Part shown: positions 25,221 to 33,866 of the stretch, piece after piece
Position numbering within the stretch: position 1 is the stretch's first letter
Layout: each line of letters begins with the position of its first letter
From: Streptomyces sp. R302
Lineage (GTDB): Bacteria; Actinomycetota; Actinomycetes; Streptomycetales; Streptomycetaceae
Assembly: GCF_012927245.1 (NCBI RefSeq)
Contig: NZ_JABBGE010000014.1
Coordinates: 1 to 64,000, forward strand
Length of the DNA stretch: 64,000 nucleotides
Direction: 5' to 3'
Notes under the pieces: model-generated
Databases searched by the model: none
Told to the model about the DNA's origin: nothing
Seen by the model: the letters and a program-made list of their open reading frames with translations, nothing else
Position numbers and translations under genes: made by a program

Positions 25221-26498
25221 ATGATGGTGAACGCCGGCCTGCCCGAGGTGCCCGAGCCCGGCACCGCCCTGATCTCCCTGGGCGAAGAGCTGGCCGCCCA
25301 GACCGAGGCCTTCACCGAGACGTTGTGCTCGGCGATGCTCGCGGGAATCCCCGGACTCCCCCAGGACGAGCTCATGCACCGCCTGCTGTACGCCAGCGTG
25401 CGCTCGAACATCGAGAAGGCAGCGCAGATCTACCAAGGCACCGTGGACCTCGAAACGATCAGCGCGCCCTCTCCCGCACTCGAATACGCTCGCCACCTCG
25501 CCCGCAGGCAGGCACCGCCGTGGGCGCTGGCACGGGCCTATCGCTGGGGACAGTTCATGCAGACCCAGTGGGCCATCGACACCCTCGCCCGGATTCTCGA
25601 CCACCCGTCCCGGGAGGTGGCCGCCTTGCGCGAGCTCAACGGGATCAACTTCTGGTACATCGACCGCGTCTCCGAGTTGGTCCTGGTCGAGTACCAGGCC
25701 GAGCGCGACCGCTGGCTGGCGCATCGCAGCACGGTGAAGGCGGAGGCAGTGACACGGCTGCTCGACGGCGGCGACATCGACGTAGTCGCAACGGAAGACG
25801 CCTTGGGCTACCGGCTGCGCGAAACCCACGTGGCGGGAATCATCTGGGTCGACGAGCGGCACGCCGGCTCGGCCGACATCGCCGGCATCGAGGGCGCGGC
25901 ACGGAAGTTGGCCAGTGCGGTGGGCATGACGGCCGAGCCGCTGTTCTGGCTCCGGGACCCGACGACCGCGTGGTGGTGGATCCCGGTGAGCGGCGACCGT
26001 GCGGAGATGCTCGACGCGCTGCGCTCGGCCGTCAGCGAGATCGCTCCACACCTCCGCGTGGCCGTCGGTCCCCGGGGCCGCGGCGTCGAGGGCTTCCGCG
26101 AGAGCCACCGCGACGCGTTGCTGGCCGAGCAGGTGGCGCGCATCGCGGGCGACCGCGCGCCCACCCTCGTATCGGCGAGCGACCAGGGTGTCCGCGCCGC
26201 CGCCCTGCTCGCGGCCGACCTGGAGGGCACCCGCCGCCTGGTCCGCAGCACGCTCGGACCCCTCGCGGCCGACACTCGCGCGGCCGCCGACCTTCGAGCC
26301 ACGCTCCAGGTCTACCTGGAGGAAGGCGGCAGTCACACAGCGACGGCCAAGCGACTGCACATCCACAAGAACACCGTCGGCTACCGCCTCACCAAAGTCG
26401 CCGACATCTGTGGCAGCGCCCTGCGGGACAGCCGGGTGGAGCTCGAACTGGCGCTGGTGGCCTGCCAGTGGCTCGGCGCCGCCGCCCTCGGCGAATGA
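25221..26498 (+). CDS. PucR/CdaR-family transcriptional regulator
   Basis: The 425-residue protein has an N-terminal helical region of about 170 residues, a GGDEF-like middle domain (about 175-300) and the family's C-terminal helix-turn-helix with YLEEGGSHTATAKRLHIHKNTVGYRL near 370-395. Start ATG 25221 has GGAAGG 9-15 bases upstream; an earlier ATG at 25170 lacks a site. It lies divergent from the acyl-CoA ligase operon with a 143-bp shared promoter region, so it is the likely operon regulator. Members of this family respond to small metabolites and are usually activators. Confidence 0.85.
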   Translation: MMVNAGLPEVPEPGTALISLGEELAAQTEAFTETLCSAMLAGIPGLPQDELMHRLLYASVRSNIEKAAQIYQGTVDLETISAPSPALEYARHLARRQAPPWALARAYRWGQFMQTQWAIDTLARILDHPSREVAALRELNGINFWYIDRVSELVLVEYQAERDRWLAHRSTVKAEAVTRLLDGGDIDVVATEDALGYRLRETHVAGIIWVDERHAGSADIAGIEGAARKLASAVGMTAEPLFWLRDPTTAWWWIPVSGDRAEMLDALRSAVSEIAPHLRVAVGPRGRGVEGFRESHRDALLAEQVARIAGDRAPTLVSASDQGVRAAALLAADLEGTRRLVRSTLGPLAADTRAAADLRATLQVYLEEGGSHTATAKRLHIHKNTVGYRLTKVADICGSALRDSRVELELALVACQWLGAAALGE

Positions 26499-27343
26499 GC
26501 ACCGGAGGCGCTCCGGGCCCAACCGCCCGCACCGGTTGCGTCGACAAAGGCGCCCGGCGACGGCCCCCCACCAGCGGTATCTCCGTCTCCCTGACCGCCG
26601 GCACCCTGGCACCCTGGCATCGATCCGCGCGAGCGGGTCGGCAAGCGAGGCGTTCCCCATACTCGGGGAAAGCAGGGCGGCTCACGCCGTTGTGAGCGGT
26701 TGGTCCGGGGCGGCGCCGACGCAGGAGCGCGAGTCCACGCCGTGTGCGAGCAGGGCGTGGCTCTCGGCCACCACTCCGGTTCCGTCCCGGACGCGACTCC
26801 GCATGTGCTTTGGCTCGGCGAGCGCGTTGCGCAGGCGGTGGTACCGGCAGCCCGAAACGCTCCGGACGCCGCGGGGCCGTTCTCGGCGCCGGAGTTGCAT
26901 ACGAGCCCCTGCCCCGGCCCGCGCGTGGGCGGGGCGGCTCACGTCCCGGGGCGGAGAGCCACGCCGGACAGGCACCGGCGCCCGGGATTCGTTCCCCGGC
27001 GAGCGCTTGATCAGCTTCAGCGACATCGATACTCGGCCGAACGGCGCGCGGGGGGGGGGCGGGCGTATGCGCTGCGCATCAGGGATGCCGATACGGACCG
27101 ATCCCCACGTGGTACCTGCCTCCAGAGTGCCGCGGTGGAGCCCGGCACGGACACCGGCGCGACGCCGTCGCCCGGCAGACGCCATGGCGCCGAACTCCCC
27201 CTGCGGACCGCCGCCCCCGTCTTCCTGCCCCTTCCCGAGCCCGCCGGGCCTCCGGCCCTCCGACGCGCTCGGTGCGACGACGAGGGCCAGCTGCCCCCGC
27301 CACTCGGTCTGTCCCCCGCGTCGCCCCTCGGGCCGATGGGCCG
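26499..27343. other. Non-coding or degenerate stretch
   Basis: Some 845 bp lie between the PucR gene and the quinone oxidoreductase gene. All long reading frames here are low-complexity GC artefacts. It includes a run of ten G at 27050-27059. The minus strand near 26682-26840 could encode a short tail reading VRDGTGVVAESHALLAHGVD, which may be a remnant of a lost gene, but I cannot identify it. Confidence 0.4.
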
Positions 27344-28249
27344 TCAGAGAAGGAGAGCGAGCTTTCCGCGCACCCGGCCCGTGCTGCTGATGCGGTGCGC
27401 CTCCGCGGCCTCCTCCAGGGGCAGGACCGCCTGGACCTCGACGTCGACGGCACCGGCGTCGATGAGCGCGCCGATCCGGCGCAGCGCCTGGCCGTCGGGC
27501 GTCACGATGATCCGGCGGGCCGCGATGCCGGGCAGGCGGTGTGCCTCGTCCACGGGTTCCGGGAGCGTGACGAGGCTGCCGCCGGGGCGCAGGAGCCGCC
27601 AGGACGCGTGCTGCACCGGGCCTCCGACGGTGTCCAGCACGATGTCGAACGGATCCGCGGCGGCGAGGTCCGTCGTCGCCCGGTCGACCGGCTCGTCGGC
27701 GCCGAGCCGGCGTACGAAGTCCAGGTTGCGTGCGGAGGCGGTGGCGGTCACGTGGGCCCCGAGGTGCCGGGCGAACTGCACGGCGAAGTGCCCCACGCCG
27801 CCGGCACCCGCGTGCACCAGGACGCGCAGACCCGCCCTCGCTCCGGCCGCCTCCAGCGCCTGCCATGCCGTCAGCGCGGCCAGCGGCACGGCGGCGGCCT
27901 CGGCGTAGGACAGCCGGGCCGGCTTGGGCGCCACGGCGGAGGCGGGCAGGGCGGCCAGTTCCTGGTAGGCGCCGCCGTAGGGCAGCGGCAGCATCCCGTA
28001 CACGGCCTCGCCGACCGCCGGGCCGCCCGGCACGGTGGACCGCACCACGCCCGCCACGTCCCAGCCCATCCCCAGCGGGAACGGCCGGTCGTTGCGGACG
28101 GCTCCTTCGCGGTGCTTCCAGTCGACCGGGTTCACCCCCGCGGCCTTGACCTCCACCAGGATCTCGCCGTCCGCCGGGGCCGGCGCCGGCCGCTCCGTGA
28201 GGTCCAGAACGCTTTCGTCGCCGTACCGGGAGAAGACCACCGCGCGCAT
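27344..28249 (-). CDS. NADP-dependent quinone oxidoreductase (zinc-free MDR family)
   Basis: The 301-residue protein has the medium-chain dehydrogenase/reductase fold: GroES-like N-terminus with KAAGVNPVDWKHREG near 33-47, nucleotide-binding VHAGAGGVGHFAVQFA near 143-158 and C-terminal LPLEEAAEAHRISSTGRVRGKL. The zinc-ligand cysteines are absent, as expected for quinone oxidoreductases. ATG 28249 has AGGAG 8 bases upstream. It is divergent from an XRE regulator 220 bp away, a frequent pair in Streptomyces in which the regulator controls the oxidoreductase in response to electrophiles or oxidants. The substrate is not known. Confidence 0.88.
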   Translation of the reverse strand: MRAVVFSRYGDESVLDLTERPAPAPADGEILVEVKAAGVNPVDWKHREGAVRNDRPFPLGMGWDVAGVVRSTVPGGPAVGEAVYGMLPLPYGGAYQELAALPASAVAPKPARLSYAEAAAVPLAALTAWQALEAAGARAGLRVLVHAGAGGVGHFAVQFARHLGAHVTATASARNLDFVRRLGADEPVDRATTDLAAADPFDIVLDTVGGPVQHASWRLLRPGGSLVTLPEPVDEAHRLPGIAARRIIVTPDGQALRRIGALIDAGAVDVEVQAVLPLEEAAEAHRISSTGRVRGKLALLL

Positions 28250-28469
28250 AGAGGATGCTCCTGTCGTCCGTGCATGTCGTGTGCCGCCCCACGGGGAAGG
28301 CGCGGGGCGGCGTGAAGTGCGGTCGCACTCCCCGTACCTTCGCGCCGCCGAGGACGCGGAGCCATGCCCCCGCGAGTACCTGGCACCGGGGACGGCGGGA
28401 CCGGCGCTCCGGAAGGGGGTACCGGCAGGGACAGGCACGGGGCAGCCGCCTGTGCGCATACTGGCGCGC

Positions 28470-29372
28470 ATGAACCCAGCCAGCGAACTCGGCAGCTTCT
28501 TGATGTCGCGGCGCTCCCGCGTGACGCCGGAGGCGGCCGGGCTCCCCGTCCTCGATCGGCGCCGGGTCGCGGGGTTGCGCCGCGAGGAGGTGGCCGAACT
28601 CGCGGGCGTCAGCGCCGTCTACTACACGCGCCTTGAGCAGGGCCGCGCCCGCCGCCCCTCCGACGCTGTACTGGAGGCCCTGGCCCGTGCCCTGCGGCTC
28701 GATGCGACGGAGCGCGTACACCTGTACGACCTCGCGCACGGGGCCCGCGTCGCCGGCCGTGTCCCGCCCGTGGCCGCCGACGCGGCGCAGGACGAGAAAC
28801 CCGTACGGGACGGACTCCGGCGGCTCCTGGCCGCGGTGGGCGCCGTCCCGGCGTACGTCCTGAGTCCCGCGATGGACGTCCTCGACGCCAACCACCTGGC
28901 CGGTGCCCTTCTCGGGGCCCCGGACCGGACGCCCGCGGGGCGGCTCAACCTCGCCCGGCACGTGTTCCTGGACGCGGCCGCCCGGGGGCTGTACCCGCGG
29001 TGGGCCGACGTGGCCCGCCAGACCGTCGGCTTCCTGCGCTTCTCCGCCGGCCGCCGGCCCGGTGACGTGCGCTTGGCCGGGGTCGTCGGCGAACTGAGCC
29101 GTCACAGCCCGGAGTTCCGTTCGCTGTGGGCGTCGCAGGAGGTACGGGAGAAGTCGTACGGCACCAAGAGCTTCCGGCACCCGGTGGCCGGCGGTTTCGA
29201 CCTGACCTACGAGACGCTCGCGCTGCCGGGCGGCGAAGGCTGGTCCCTGGTCGTCTTCACGGCCCTCGACGCTCGTTCGGACGCCGCACTGAGGTTGCTC
29301 GCCAGTTGGACGGCGCCCGTCCCGGCCCGCGCCGAGGGAACCGGCAGCGCTGTTCACGTACCCCGCTCATGA
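28470..29372 (+). CDS. XRE-family regulator with MmyB-like ligand-binding domain
   Basis: The 300-residue protein has an N-terminal helix-turn-helix (about 18-75; LRREEVAELAGVSAVYYTRLEQGR is the recognition region) and a C-terminal MmyB-like domain that ends in the LALPGGEGWSLVVFTA segment. Members bind small lipophilic ligands and usually control the divergent dehydrogenase gene. ATG 28470 is the start I favour because it begins the family N-terminus; no strong ribosome site is seen and the transcript may be leaderless. Confidence 0.88.
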   Translation: MNPASELGSFLMSRRSRVTPEAAGLPVLDRRRVAGLRREEVAELAGVSAVYYTRLEQGRARRPSDAVLEALARALRLDATERVHLYDLAHGARVAGRVPPVAADAAQDEKPVRDGLRRLLAAVGAVPAYVLSPAMDVLDANHLAGALLGAPDRTPAGRLNLARHVFLDAAARGLYPRWADVARQTVGFLRFSAGRRPGDVRLAGVVGELSRHSPEFRSLWASQEVREKSYGTKSFRHPVAGGFDLTYETLALPGGEGWSLVVFTALDARSDAALRLLASWTAPVPARAEGTGSAVHVPRS

Positions 29373-29473
29373 ATTGACGGACCAAACGATAGGGCCGGCA
29401 CGCCAGGGGGAACGCCCCGCGGCTCGTCGCGGGCCAGTCGTGCTGCCGCGCCTGTCATCGAGGAGAGTCGGTC

Positions 29474-29798
29474 GTGGACGGTAGGGGGGGCGGGGCAGGG
29501 CGGCTGTCGCGGAGCGCGCTACGGCCGCTGGGGCCCGGCGATCCGCGGGAGATTTCCGGGTACCGGCTGCTCGCCCGCATCGGCGAAGGCGGCATGGGTT
29601 CGGTCTACTTGACTTGCACGCGCGGCAAGCAGCCCCTCGCGCTGAAGGTGATCCGCCGCGAGTACGCAGGGGCACCGGAGTTTCGCCCTGCTGGTCGCCC
29701 CCCTAAAGGGCGCGCAGGTGCTGTGCCGGGCGAGCGGCAGCACGGAGGCCTTCGAACGAGCCGCCCGTGCCGCACTGACGCTCTTCGCGGAATCCTGA
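29474..29798 (+). pseudogene. Broken Ser/Thr protein kinase gene (kinase head joined to an unrelated-frame tail)
   Basis: A GTG start with AGGAG leads into the start of a Hanks-type kinase: ISGYRLLARIGEGGMGSVYL (glycine loop, residues about 30-49) and LALKVIRREYAG with the ATP-binding Lys. Right after EFR the kinase reading stops. In the +1 shifted frame a different conserved-looking tail follows (FALLVAPLKGAQVL ... LTLFAES) and ends at TGA 29796-29798. The whole catalytic domain after subdomain II is missing. It looks like an internal deletion that fused the two ends of a kinase gene, or of two genes, out of frame. The unshifted frame stays open to 29818. Confidence 0.65.
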
Positions 29799-30160
29799 CG
29801 CGCGACGCACACACCTGACCGCCGCCGAACTCCCCCCGACCGCCGACCCCCGACCGCCGATCGCCGACCACAGGGCCGCCGACACCCCCGTCGGCACGAC
29901 GTGCACCCCGGCCGGCCGGTGAGCGCCGACTCCCCTCCTCATTCATCCGTGCGCCCCTTGACTGCCGGAAGGCCGGACGGCAGCCGCCCCGGGGGCGGCA
30001 CATGTCACGCATTTGAAGAGCTAGTCCGTGACATATGCCAATCGAGAGATCTCATGCGCCCCGAGCGACCGGACAAGGGGGCCCTGCCCGTCGGCGAACT
30101 CGTCCGCAACACGCGACGCCGGTCGTGGCGCGCCCGGCGACCGGCGGGACAGGTGCAGGA
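29799..30160. other. Non-coding stretch
   Basis: About 360 bp lie between the broken kinase gene and the CGNR gene. I see no conserved coding signal. A small AT-richer patch (30005-30052) interrupts the GC-rich sequence but has no clear structure. Confidence 0.4.
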
Positions 30161-30703
30161 TCAGTCGATGCCGCCCGCCCGACGGGCGGCACGCGCCCGG
30201 TTGCCGCAGCCGATCGAACACCACGCCTGATCTCGCCTGCGCGCGAGGAAGAACATCCCACAGCTCGGTGCCGGGCACTGCCGCAACCGCGTCTGCTCCG
30301 GTCCGGCGGCCAGCACGAGCGCCTGCCGGGCGACCGACCCCGCGACCGGCCCGCCGGCCTCCCGCTCCGCGAGGTGGCCTGCGTCGTCGACCCGGAACGT
30401 CACCGGAGCCCGTGCGGCCAGCGCGTTGAGTCGCACCCTCGCCGGCTCCGGCAGCGGCGCCTGCCGCGCCGCCGCCTCCAGCACGGCCCGGACCGGCACG
30501 CGCAGCTCCTCCAGATCCTCCCGGGGCAGGCCGGCGAGTTCCCGGTCGAGCGCCTTCTCCCGCCAGGACGCCAGGAGCTCCGGGTCGGCCAGCAGGTCGA
30601 CGTCCCCGCCCGCGCGACCGGCTCCGACGACGACCGTGTTGGCCAGGTCGAGGACCGGCCGCTCGCCGATCCACGGCATCTCGCGCAGGTTCTTGAGGGT
30701 CAT
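30161..30703 (-). CDS. CGNR zinc-finger (ABATE domain) putative regulator
   Basis: The 180-residue protein has an N-terminal ABATE-type domain (residues 10-125, beginning RPVLDLANTVV) and a C-terminal CGNR zinc finger: Cys pairs in CPAPSCGMFF and WCSIGCGNRARAARR near 143-175. Stress-related DNA-binding regulators have this layout. ATG 30703 is used. It is divergent from a small ABM-like gene across 106 bp that contain an inverted repeat, so it probably regulates that operon and itself. The ligand is unknown. Confidence 0.85.
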   Translation of the reverse strand: MTLKNLREMPWIGERPVLDLANTVVVGAGRAGGDVDLLADPELLASWREKALDRELAGLPREDLEELRVPVRAVLEAAARQAPLPEPARVRLNALAARAPVTFRVDDAGHLAEREAGGPVAGSVARQALVLAAGPEQTRLRQCPAPSCGMFFLARRRDQAWCSIGCGNRARAARRAGGID

Positions 30704-30757
30704 GCCATCAACTTACCGGACCCACGGATTCCCAGCATCAAAACCGTGATAGCTTCC

Positions 30758-30789
30758 ACTCACGGATTTGGCGACTCAAAGTCGTGAGT
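30758..30789. promoter_or_regulatory. Inverted repeat in CGNR/ABM divergent promoter
   Basis: ACTCACG (30758-30764) and CGTGAGT (30783-30789) form a perfect inverted repeat with an 18-bp spacer between the two divergent start codons. The spacing of about two helical turns and the location suggest a dimer operator for the CGNR regulator. Confidence 0.45.
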
Positions 30790-30809
30790 TGAGAGATGAA
30801 GAGGTTCCC

Positions 30810-31109
30810 ATGAGCATGACCATCGAGTACGTCCGCTTCGCCTGCGCCGACCCCGAGCAGCTGGCCTCCCACCGGGACCGGCTGGTCTCCGTCCTGCGCG
30901 AGCGGTACGGGTCCGACTTCCTCGGCGCGCACCTCGCCCGCTACGAGGACGGCTCGCTGATCGACCTCATCCTCTGGGCCTCCCCGGAGGTCGCGGCCCG
31001 CGCGGCGAAGGAGATGCCCGGGGATCCGGCCGCCGGGGACTTCTTCCGCCTGATCGGCGAGGTCCACGAGATGCGGCACGCCGAAGTGCTGCACAGCAGC
31101 CGCCAGTAG
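30810..31109 (+). CDS. Small ABM/Dabb-like protein
   Basis: The 99-residue protein (MSMTIEYVRFACADPEQL...) has the size and strand-helix pattern of ferredoxin-like antibiotic biosynthesis monooxygenase or stress-responsive A/B barrel domains, with a central ILWAS strand. No catalytic residue can be assigned. ATG 30810 has GAAGAGG upstream and is preferred to an in-frame ATG at 30768. It is 77 bp ahead of the AlkC-type gene and probably co-transcribed with it. The function is not recognised beyond the fold. Confidence 0.6.
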   Translation: MSMTIEYVRFACADPEQLASHRDRLVSVLRERYGSDFLGAHLARYEDGSLIDLILWASPEVAARAAKEMPGDPAAGDFFRLIGEVHEMRHAEVLHSSRQ

Positions 31110-31186
31110 CCGAACCGGCACCTGCGGCCTGCCGCCGCGTGGAGCGGCACGCCGCGGATGCCGCAGCCGGACGAGAAGGGAGAGCC

Positions 31187-32341
31187 GTGCCCACGGCCGA
31201 CGAACTGATCAACCCTCGCACCACGGACCTGCTGGCCTCCGTCATGGCGGCGGCCGGCGCCGCACCGGCCACCGCCCTCCGCGGCTGCGGAGCCCTCCTG
31301 GAGGGCCTCGCCTTCAGCCGACGCGTCACCGCGGTGAAGGAAGCCGTCCTCGCCGACCTCCCGGACGCCTACCCGGCCTTCGCCGAGGTCGTCCGCACGG
31401 CCCTGAGCAGGTCCGACTTCACCGGATGGATGACCTTCCCCGTCAACGCGGCGGTCGCCGAACGCGCGCTGGCGTGCGACGTGTTCGAACCGGCCCTCGA
31501 TCTGCTCACCGCGCTCACTCCGCGGCTCACCGCGGAGATGGCCGTACGTCCCTTCCTCCGCGAGGACCTTCACCGGGCCCTGCGACCGGCCCTCGCATGG
31601 ACCGGCCACCCCGATCCCCACGTGCGACGCCTCGCAAGCGAGGGCACGCGCCCGCGCCTCCCGTGGGCGCCCCGGCTCACCGCGCTCGTCACGGACCCGA
31701 CCCCCGCCCTGCCCCTCCTGGACGCGCTCCACCAAGACCCGAGCGAGTACGTGCGACGTTCCGTGGCCAACCACCTCAACGACATCAGCCACGACCATCC
31801 CGATACCGCGGTCGCCACCGCCGCCCGGTGGCTCGCCAGGCCCGCCCCCACCACACCGGCCCTGGTCCGGCACGGCCTGCGGACCCTCGTCAAGGCCGGC
31901 CGGCCCGACGCCCTGGCGCTCCTCGGACACGATCCCGACATCCGTGTCCAGGTCGTCGGCCCCGACGTCCACACGCCCGAGGTCCGCCTCGGAGAGCACC
32001 TCGTGTTCGGCCACGAGATCACCAACACCGGCACCCGTGACGCCCATCTCGCCCTCGACTACGTCATCCACCACCGCAAGGCGAACGGCGCCCTCACTCC
32101 GAAGGTCTTCAAGCTGACCACCCGCACCCTCGCCCCGGGAGAGCGCTGGTCGGCCGTCCGCCGGCACTCCTTCCGGGAACTCACCACGCGCCGCTACCAC
32201 TTCGGCGTCCACCGCGTGCAACTCCAGGTCAACGGGCGGCCCCGAGGGTTCTCCGCCTTCACCCTCGGGCCTCCGTCGGACCCGGCCCTCGCCGCGCCGG
32301 ACGGCAGCACTGATCATCGCCACGAGGGAGGGGCCCGATGA
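31187..32341 (+). CDS. AlkC-type DNA alkylation repair protein (HEAT-repeat glycosylase with Ig-like tail)
   Basis: The 384-residue protein consists of HEAT-like helical repeats (about 20-255; for example HQDPSEYVRRSVANHLNDIS near 183-202) and a C-terminal β-rich Ig-like domain (about 262-370 with VFGHEITNTGTRDAHL). This is the layout of AlkC DNA glycosylases, which excise 3-methyladenine-type lesions. AlkD lacks the tail. GTG 31187 follows AGGGAG and is preferred over GTG 31139. It overlaps the next gene as ATGA. Context with a small A/B-barrel protein and a CGNR regulator suggests defence against a DNA-alkylating natural product or stress. Confidence 0.85.
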   Translation: MPTADELINPRTTDLLASVMAAAGAAPATALRGCGALLEGLAFSRRVTAVKEAVLADLPDAYPAFAEVVRTALSRSDFTGWMTFPVNAAVAERALACDVFEPALDLLTALTPRLTAEMAVRPFLREDLHRALRPALAWTGHPDPHVRRLASEGTRPRLPWAPRLTALVTDPTPALPLLDALHQDPSEYVRRSVANHLNDISHDHPDTAVATAARWLARPAPTTPALVRHGLRTLVKAGRPDALALLGHDPDIRVQVVGPDVHTPEVRLGEHLVFGHEITNTGTRDAHLALDYVIHHRKANGALTPKVFKLTTRTLAPGERWSAVRRHSFRELTTRRYHFGVHRVQLQVNGRPRGFSAFTLGPPSDPALAAPDGSTDHRHEGGAR

Positions 32342-32610
32342 ACGGCACGACCGAGACCTCCGGGGTGGGCGGAGTGATCTTCATGGCGGTGATGTCGGCC
32401 GTACTGTTCTGTGTCTTCGCCTTCGCGCATGTGGCCTTCTTCCTCACCCCCGAAGCCTGGCGGGAGAACTCGGCGGGGCAACGAGCCTGGGGCGTCGTCG
32501 GCGTCCTCGTCCTCGCCGCGATCGCCGTGCTCGCCGTGCTGTTCTTCGCCCACGGCATGGAAGCCTGCCGCGCGGACGAGGCAGCCTGCCCCCGGCCCGA
32601 CTACCGGTGA
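32338..32610 (+). CDS. Small two-TM membrane protein
   Basis: The 90-residue protein has two hydrophobic helices (about 11-35 and 50-70) with a short polar loop and a C-terminal tail with two Cys (CRADEAAC). Its ATG overlaps the stop of the AlkC-type gene, so they are translationally coupled. I recognise no family. A strong bidirectional terminator follows. Confidence 0.65.
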   Translation: MNGTTETSGVGGVIFMAVMSAVLFCVFAFAHVAFFLTPEAWRENSAGQRAWGVVGVLVLAAIAVLAVLFFAHGMEACRADEAACPRPDYR

Positions 32611-32677
32611 GCGACGTGGCGGTCGACGGACCGCCCAGCCCCTGAACCGCGGTGACGCGCACCCGTACCACCGGCCG

Positions 32678-32730
32678 CGGAAGGACAGTGCCGGGCCGCC
32701 CCGTCGGGGTGGCCCGGCACTGTCCTTCCG
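32678..32730. terminator. Bidirectional terminator hairpin
   Basis: A perfect 20-bp stem (32678-32697 with 32711-32730) caps a 13-nt GC-rich loop. It lies between two convergent genes and ends 1 bp before the stop codon of the minus-strand membrane protein gene. Confidence 0.85.
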
Positions 32731-32731
32731 G

Positions 32732-33415
32732 CTACGCCGCCTCGGTCACCATGACCGAAGCCCGGGCGGACGCCCGCAGCCGACGGGCGAAGACGGCCGC
32801 CAGCAGCCCCATGAGCAGCAGGATCGGCAACGCTTCCAGCGCGGCCAGTTCGGGACGGGCCACACCCGCGACGCTGACCAGCACGAAGGCGCCCGCCGCC
32901 ACGATCGCCGCGCGGAGCAACCGGGTGCGCGCGGGAAGCCCCAGGGCGAGGAAGGCGACACCGGTGGTGGCGGCGGCCGTCTTGAGCTGAGCGATCACGT
33001 ACAGGGTCATCATCGGCGCCGCCGGGACCGGTTCCATCACGGACGCCTGCGCCGCGTGAACGGCGAGAACGGCGTTCTCCACCATGTCCAGGGTGCCGGC
33101 CGTGACCATGGCGCCGAGGCTGAGCGTTCCGAGCGGGCGGGAGACGGTCAGAGCTCCGGCCGCGGCGAAGGTGGTCAGGTAGGCGACGACGAAGAGGGTG
33201 TCGACGGCCATCCACGACAACACGGCGTCCGCGCTGTGGTCGAGGGGCTCCATGAATGCGGCCGGGGACAGCGGCACGTCCGTGGGCTGAAGGTGCACAT
33301 CCGCGTGAACGGCGGAAAGGACCGGGAAGACGACCGCGCACGCGAAGGTCACCAGAGCCCCGATCAGGCCGGCCCTATGGAGGGCACGGGCCGAGGGCGT
33401 CAAGGGTGTGCTCAC
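32732..33415 (-). CDS. Six-TM membrane protein linked to MerR regulator
   Basis: The 227-residue protein has about six hydrophobic helices (near 15-33, 65-88, 95-113, 135-158, 165-185, 190-210) and a periplasm-like loop with LQPTDVPLSP near 42. The pattern resembles DUF4386-type proteins. Its ATG overlaps the stop of the MerR gene, so they are co-translated; the MerR protein probably controls its synthesis. No transport motif is visible and the function is unknown. Confidence 0.7.
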   Translation of the reverse strand: MSTPLTPSARALHRAGLIGALVTFACAVVFPVLSAVHADVHLQPTDVPLSPAAFMEPLDHSADAVLSWMAVDTLFVVAYLTTFAAAGALTVSRPLGTLSLGAMVTAGTLDMVENAVLAVHAAQASVMEPVPAAPMMTLYVIAQLKTAAATTGVAFLALGLPARTRLLRAAIVAAGAFVLVSVAGVARPELAALEALPILLLMGLLAAVFARRLRASARASVMVTEAA

Positions 33416-33858
33416 CGGGCGTCCTCCGTCCCCGGGAGCGGCACGAGGCCGCCGGTGGTGAAGTCGTCGCCGTCCCGATGGGACTCCATCCGCTCGACGA
33501 CGCGCACGAGCCGGTCGCGCAACCCGGTGAGTTCCTCCACCTGTCGCTCGACGGCCGTGATCCGCCCCCGCAGCACCTCGACGGCGTGCGTCACCGGGCA
33601 GTCCGGGACCTGCTCGCAGGCATCCGCCAGCTCCTTGATCTCTTCCAGCCTCAGACCCAGGCGTTGACCGACCCGGATGAAGTCGAGCCGGTCGAGCGCC
33701 TCGGGCGGGTACCGGCGGTGATCACCGGCGGTCCTCTCCACGGCTGGGAGAAGTCCCTCCCGCTCGTAGAAGCGGATGGCGTCCACCGAGACACCACCGG
33801 CGCGCGCCAGTGCTCCGATGCTGAACCGGGAAACTCCCGGCAGGATGGCTGTGGTCAT
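33412..33858 (-). CDS. MerR-family transcriptional regulator
   Basis: The 148-residue protein has the MerR winged helix (FSIGALARAGGVSVDAIRFYEREGLLPAV, residues 12-40, and RRYPPEALDRLDFIR) and a coiled-coil dimerisation helix from about 92. C81 and C87 stand at the start of this helix, where thiol or metal sensors of the family carry their ligands. The third metal Cys near the C-terminus is absent. ATG 33858 is only a few bases from the predicted transcription start, so the mRNA is nearly leaderless. It probably activates its own operon. Confidence 0.88.
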   Translation of the reverse strand: MTTAILPGVSRFSIGALARAGGVSVDAIRFYEREGLLPAVERTAGDHRRYPPEALDRLDFIRVGQRLGLRLEEIKELADACEQVPDCPVTHAVEVLRGRITAVERQVEELTGLRDRLVRVVERMESHRDGDDFTTGGLVPLPGTEDAR

Positions 33859-33866
33859 GCACCCGA

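Noticed and set aside
27329..27342. GGGCCGATGGGCCG, a near-match to the dormancy palindrome
   Set aside because: One mismatch, lies at the 3' end of the quinone oxidoreductase gene, and no dormancy gene is near; a useful example of chance background.
26700..27343. Long open frames on the plus strand between PucR and quinone oxidoreductase genes
   Set aside because: Arg/Pro/Ala-rich translations without any recognisable motif, spanning a G10 run and continuing antisense through the oxidoreductase gene.
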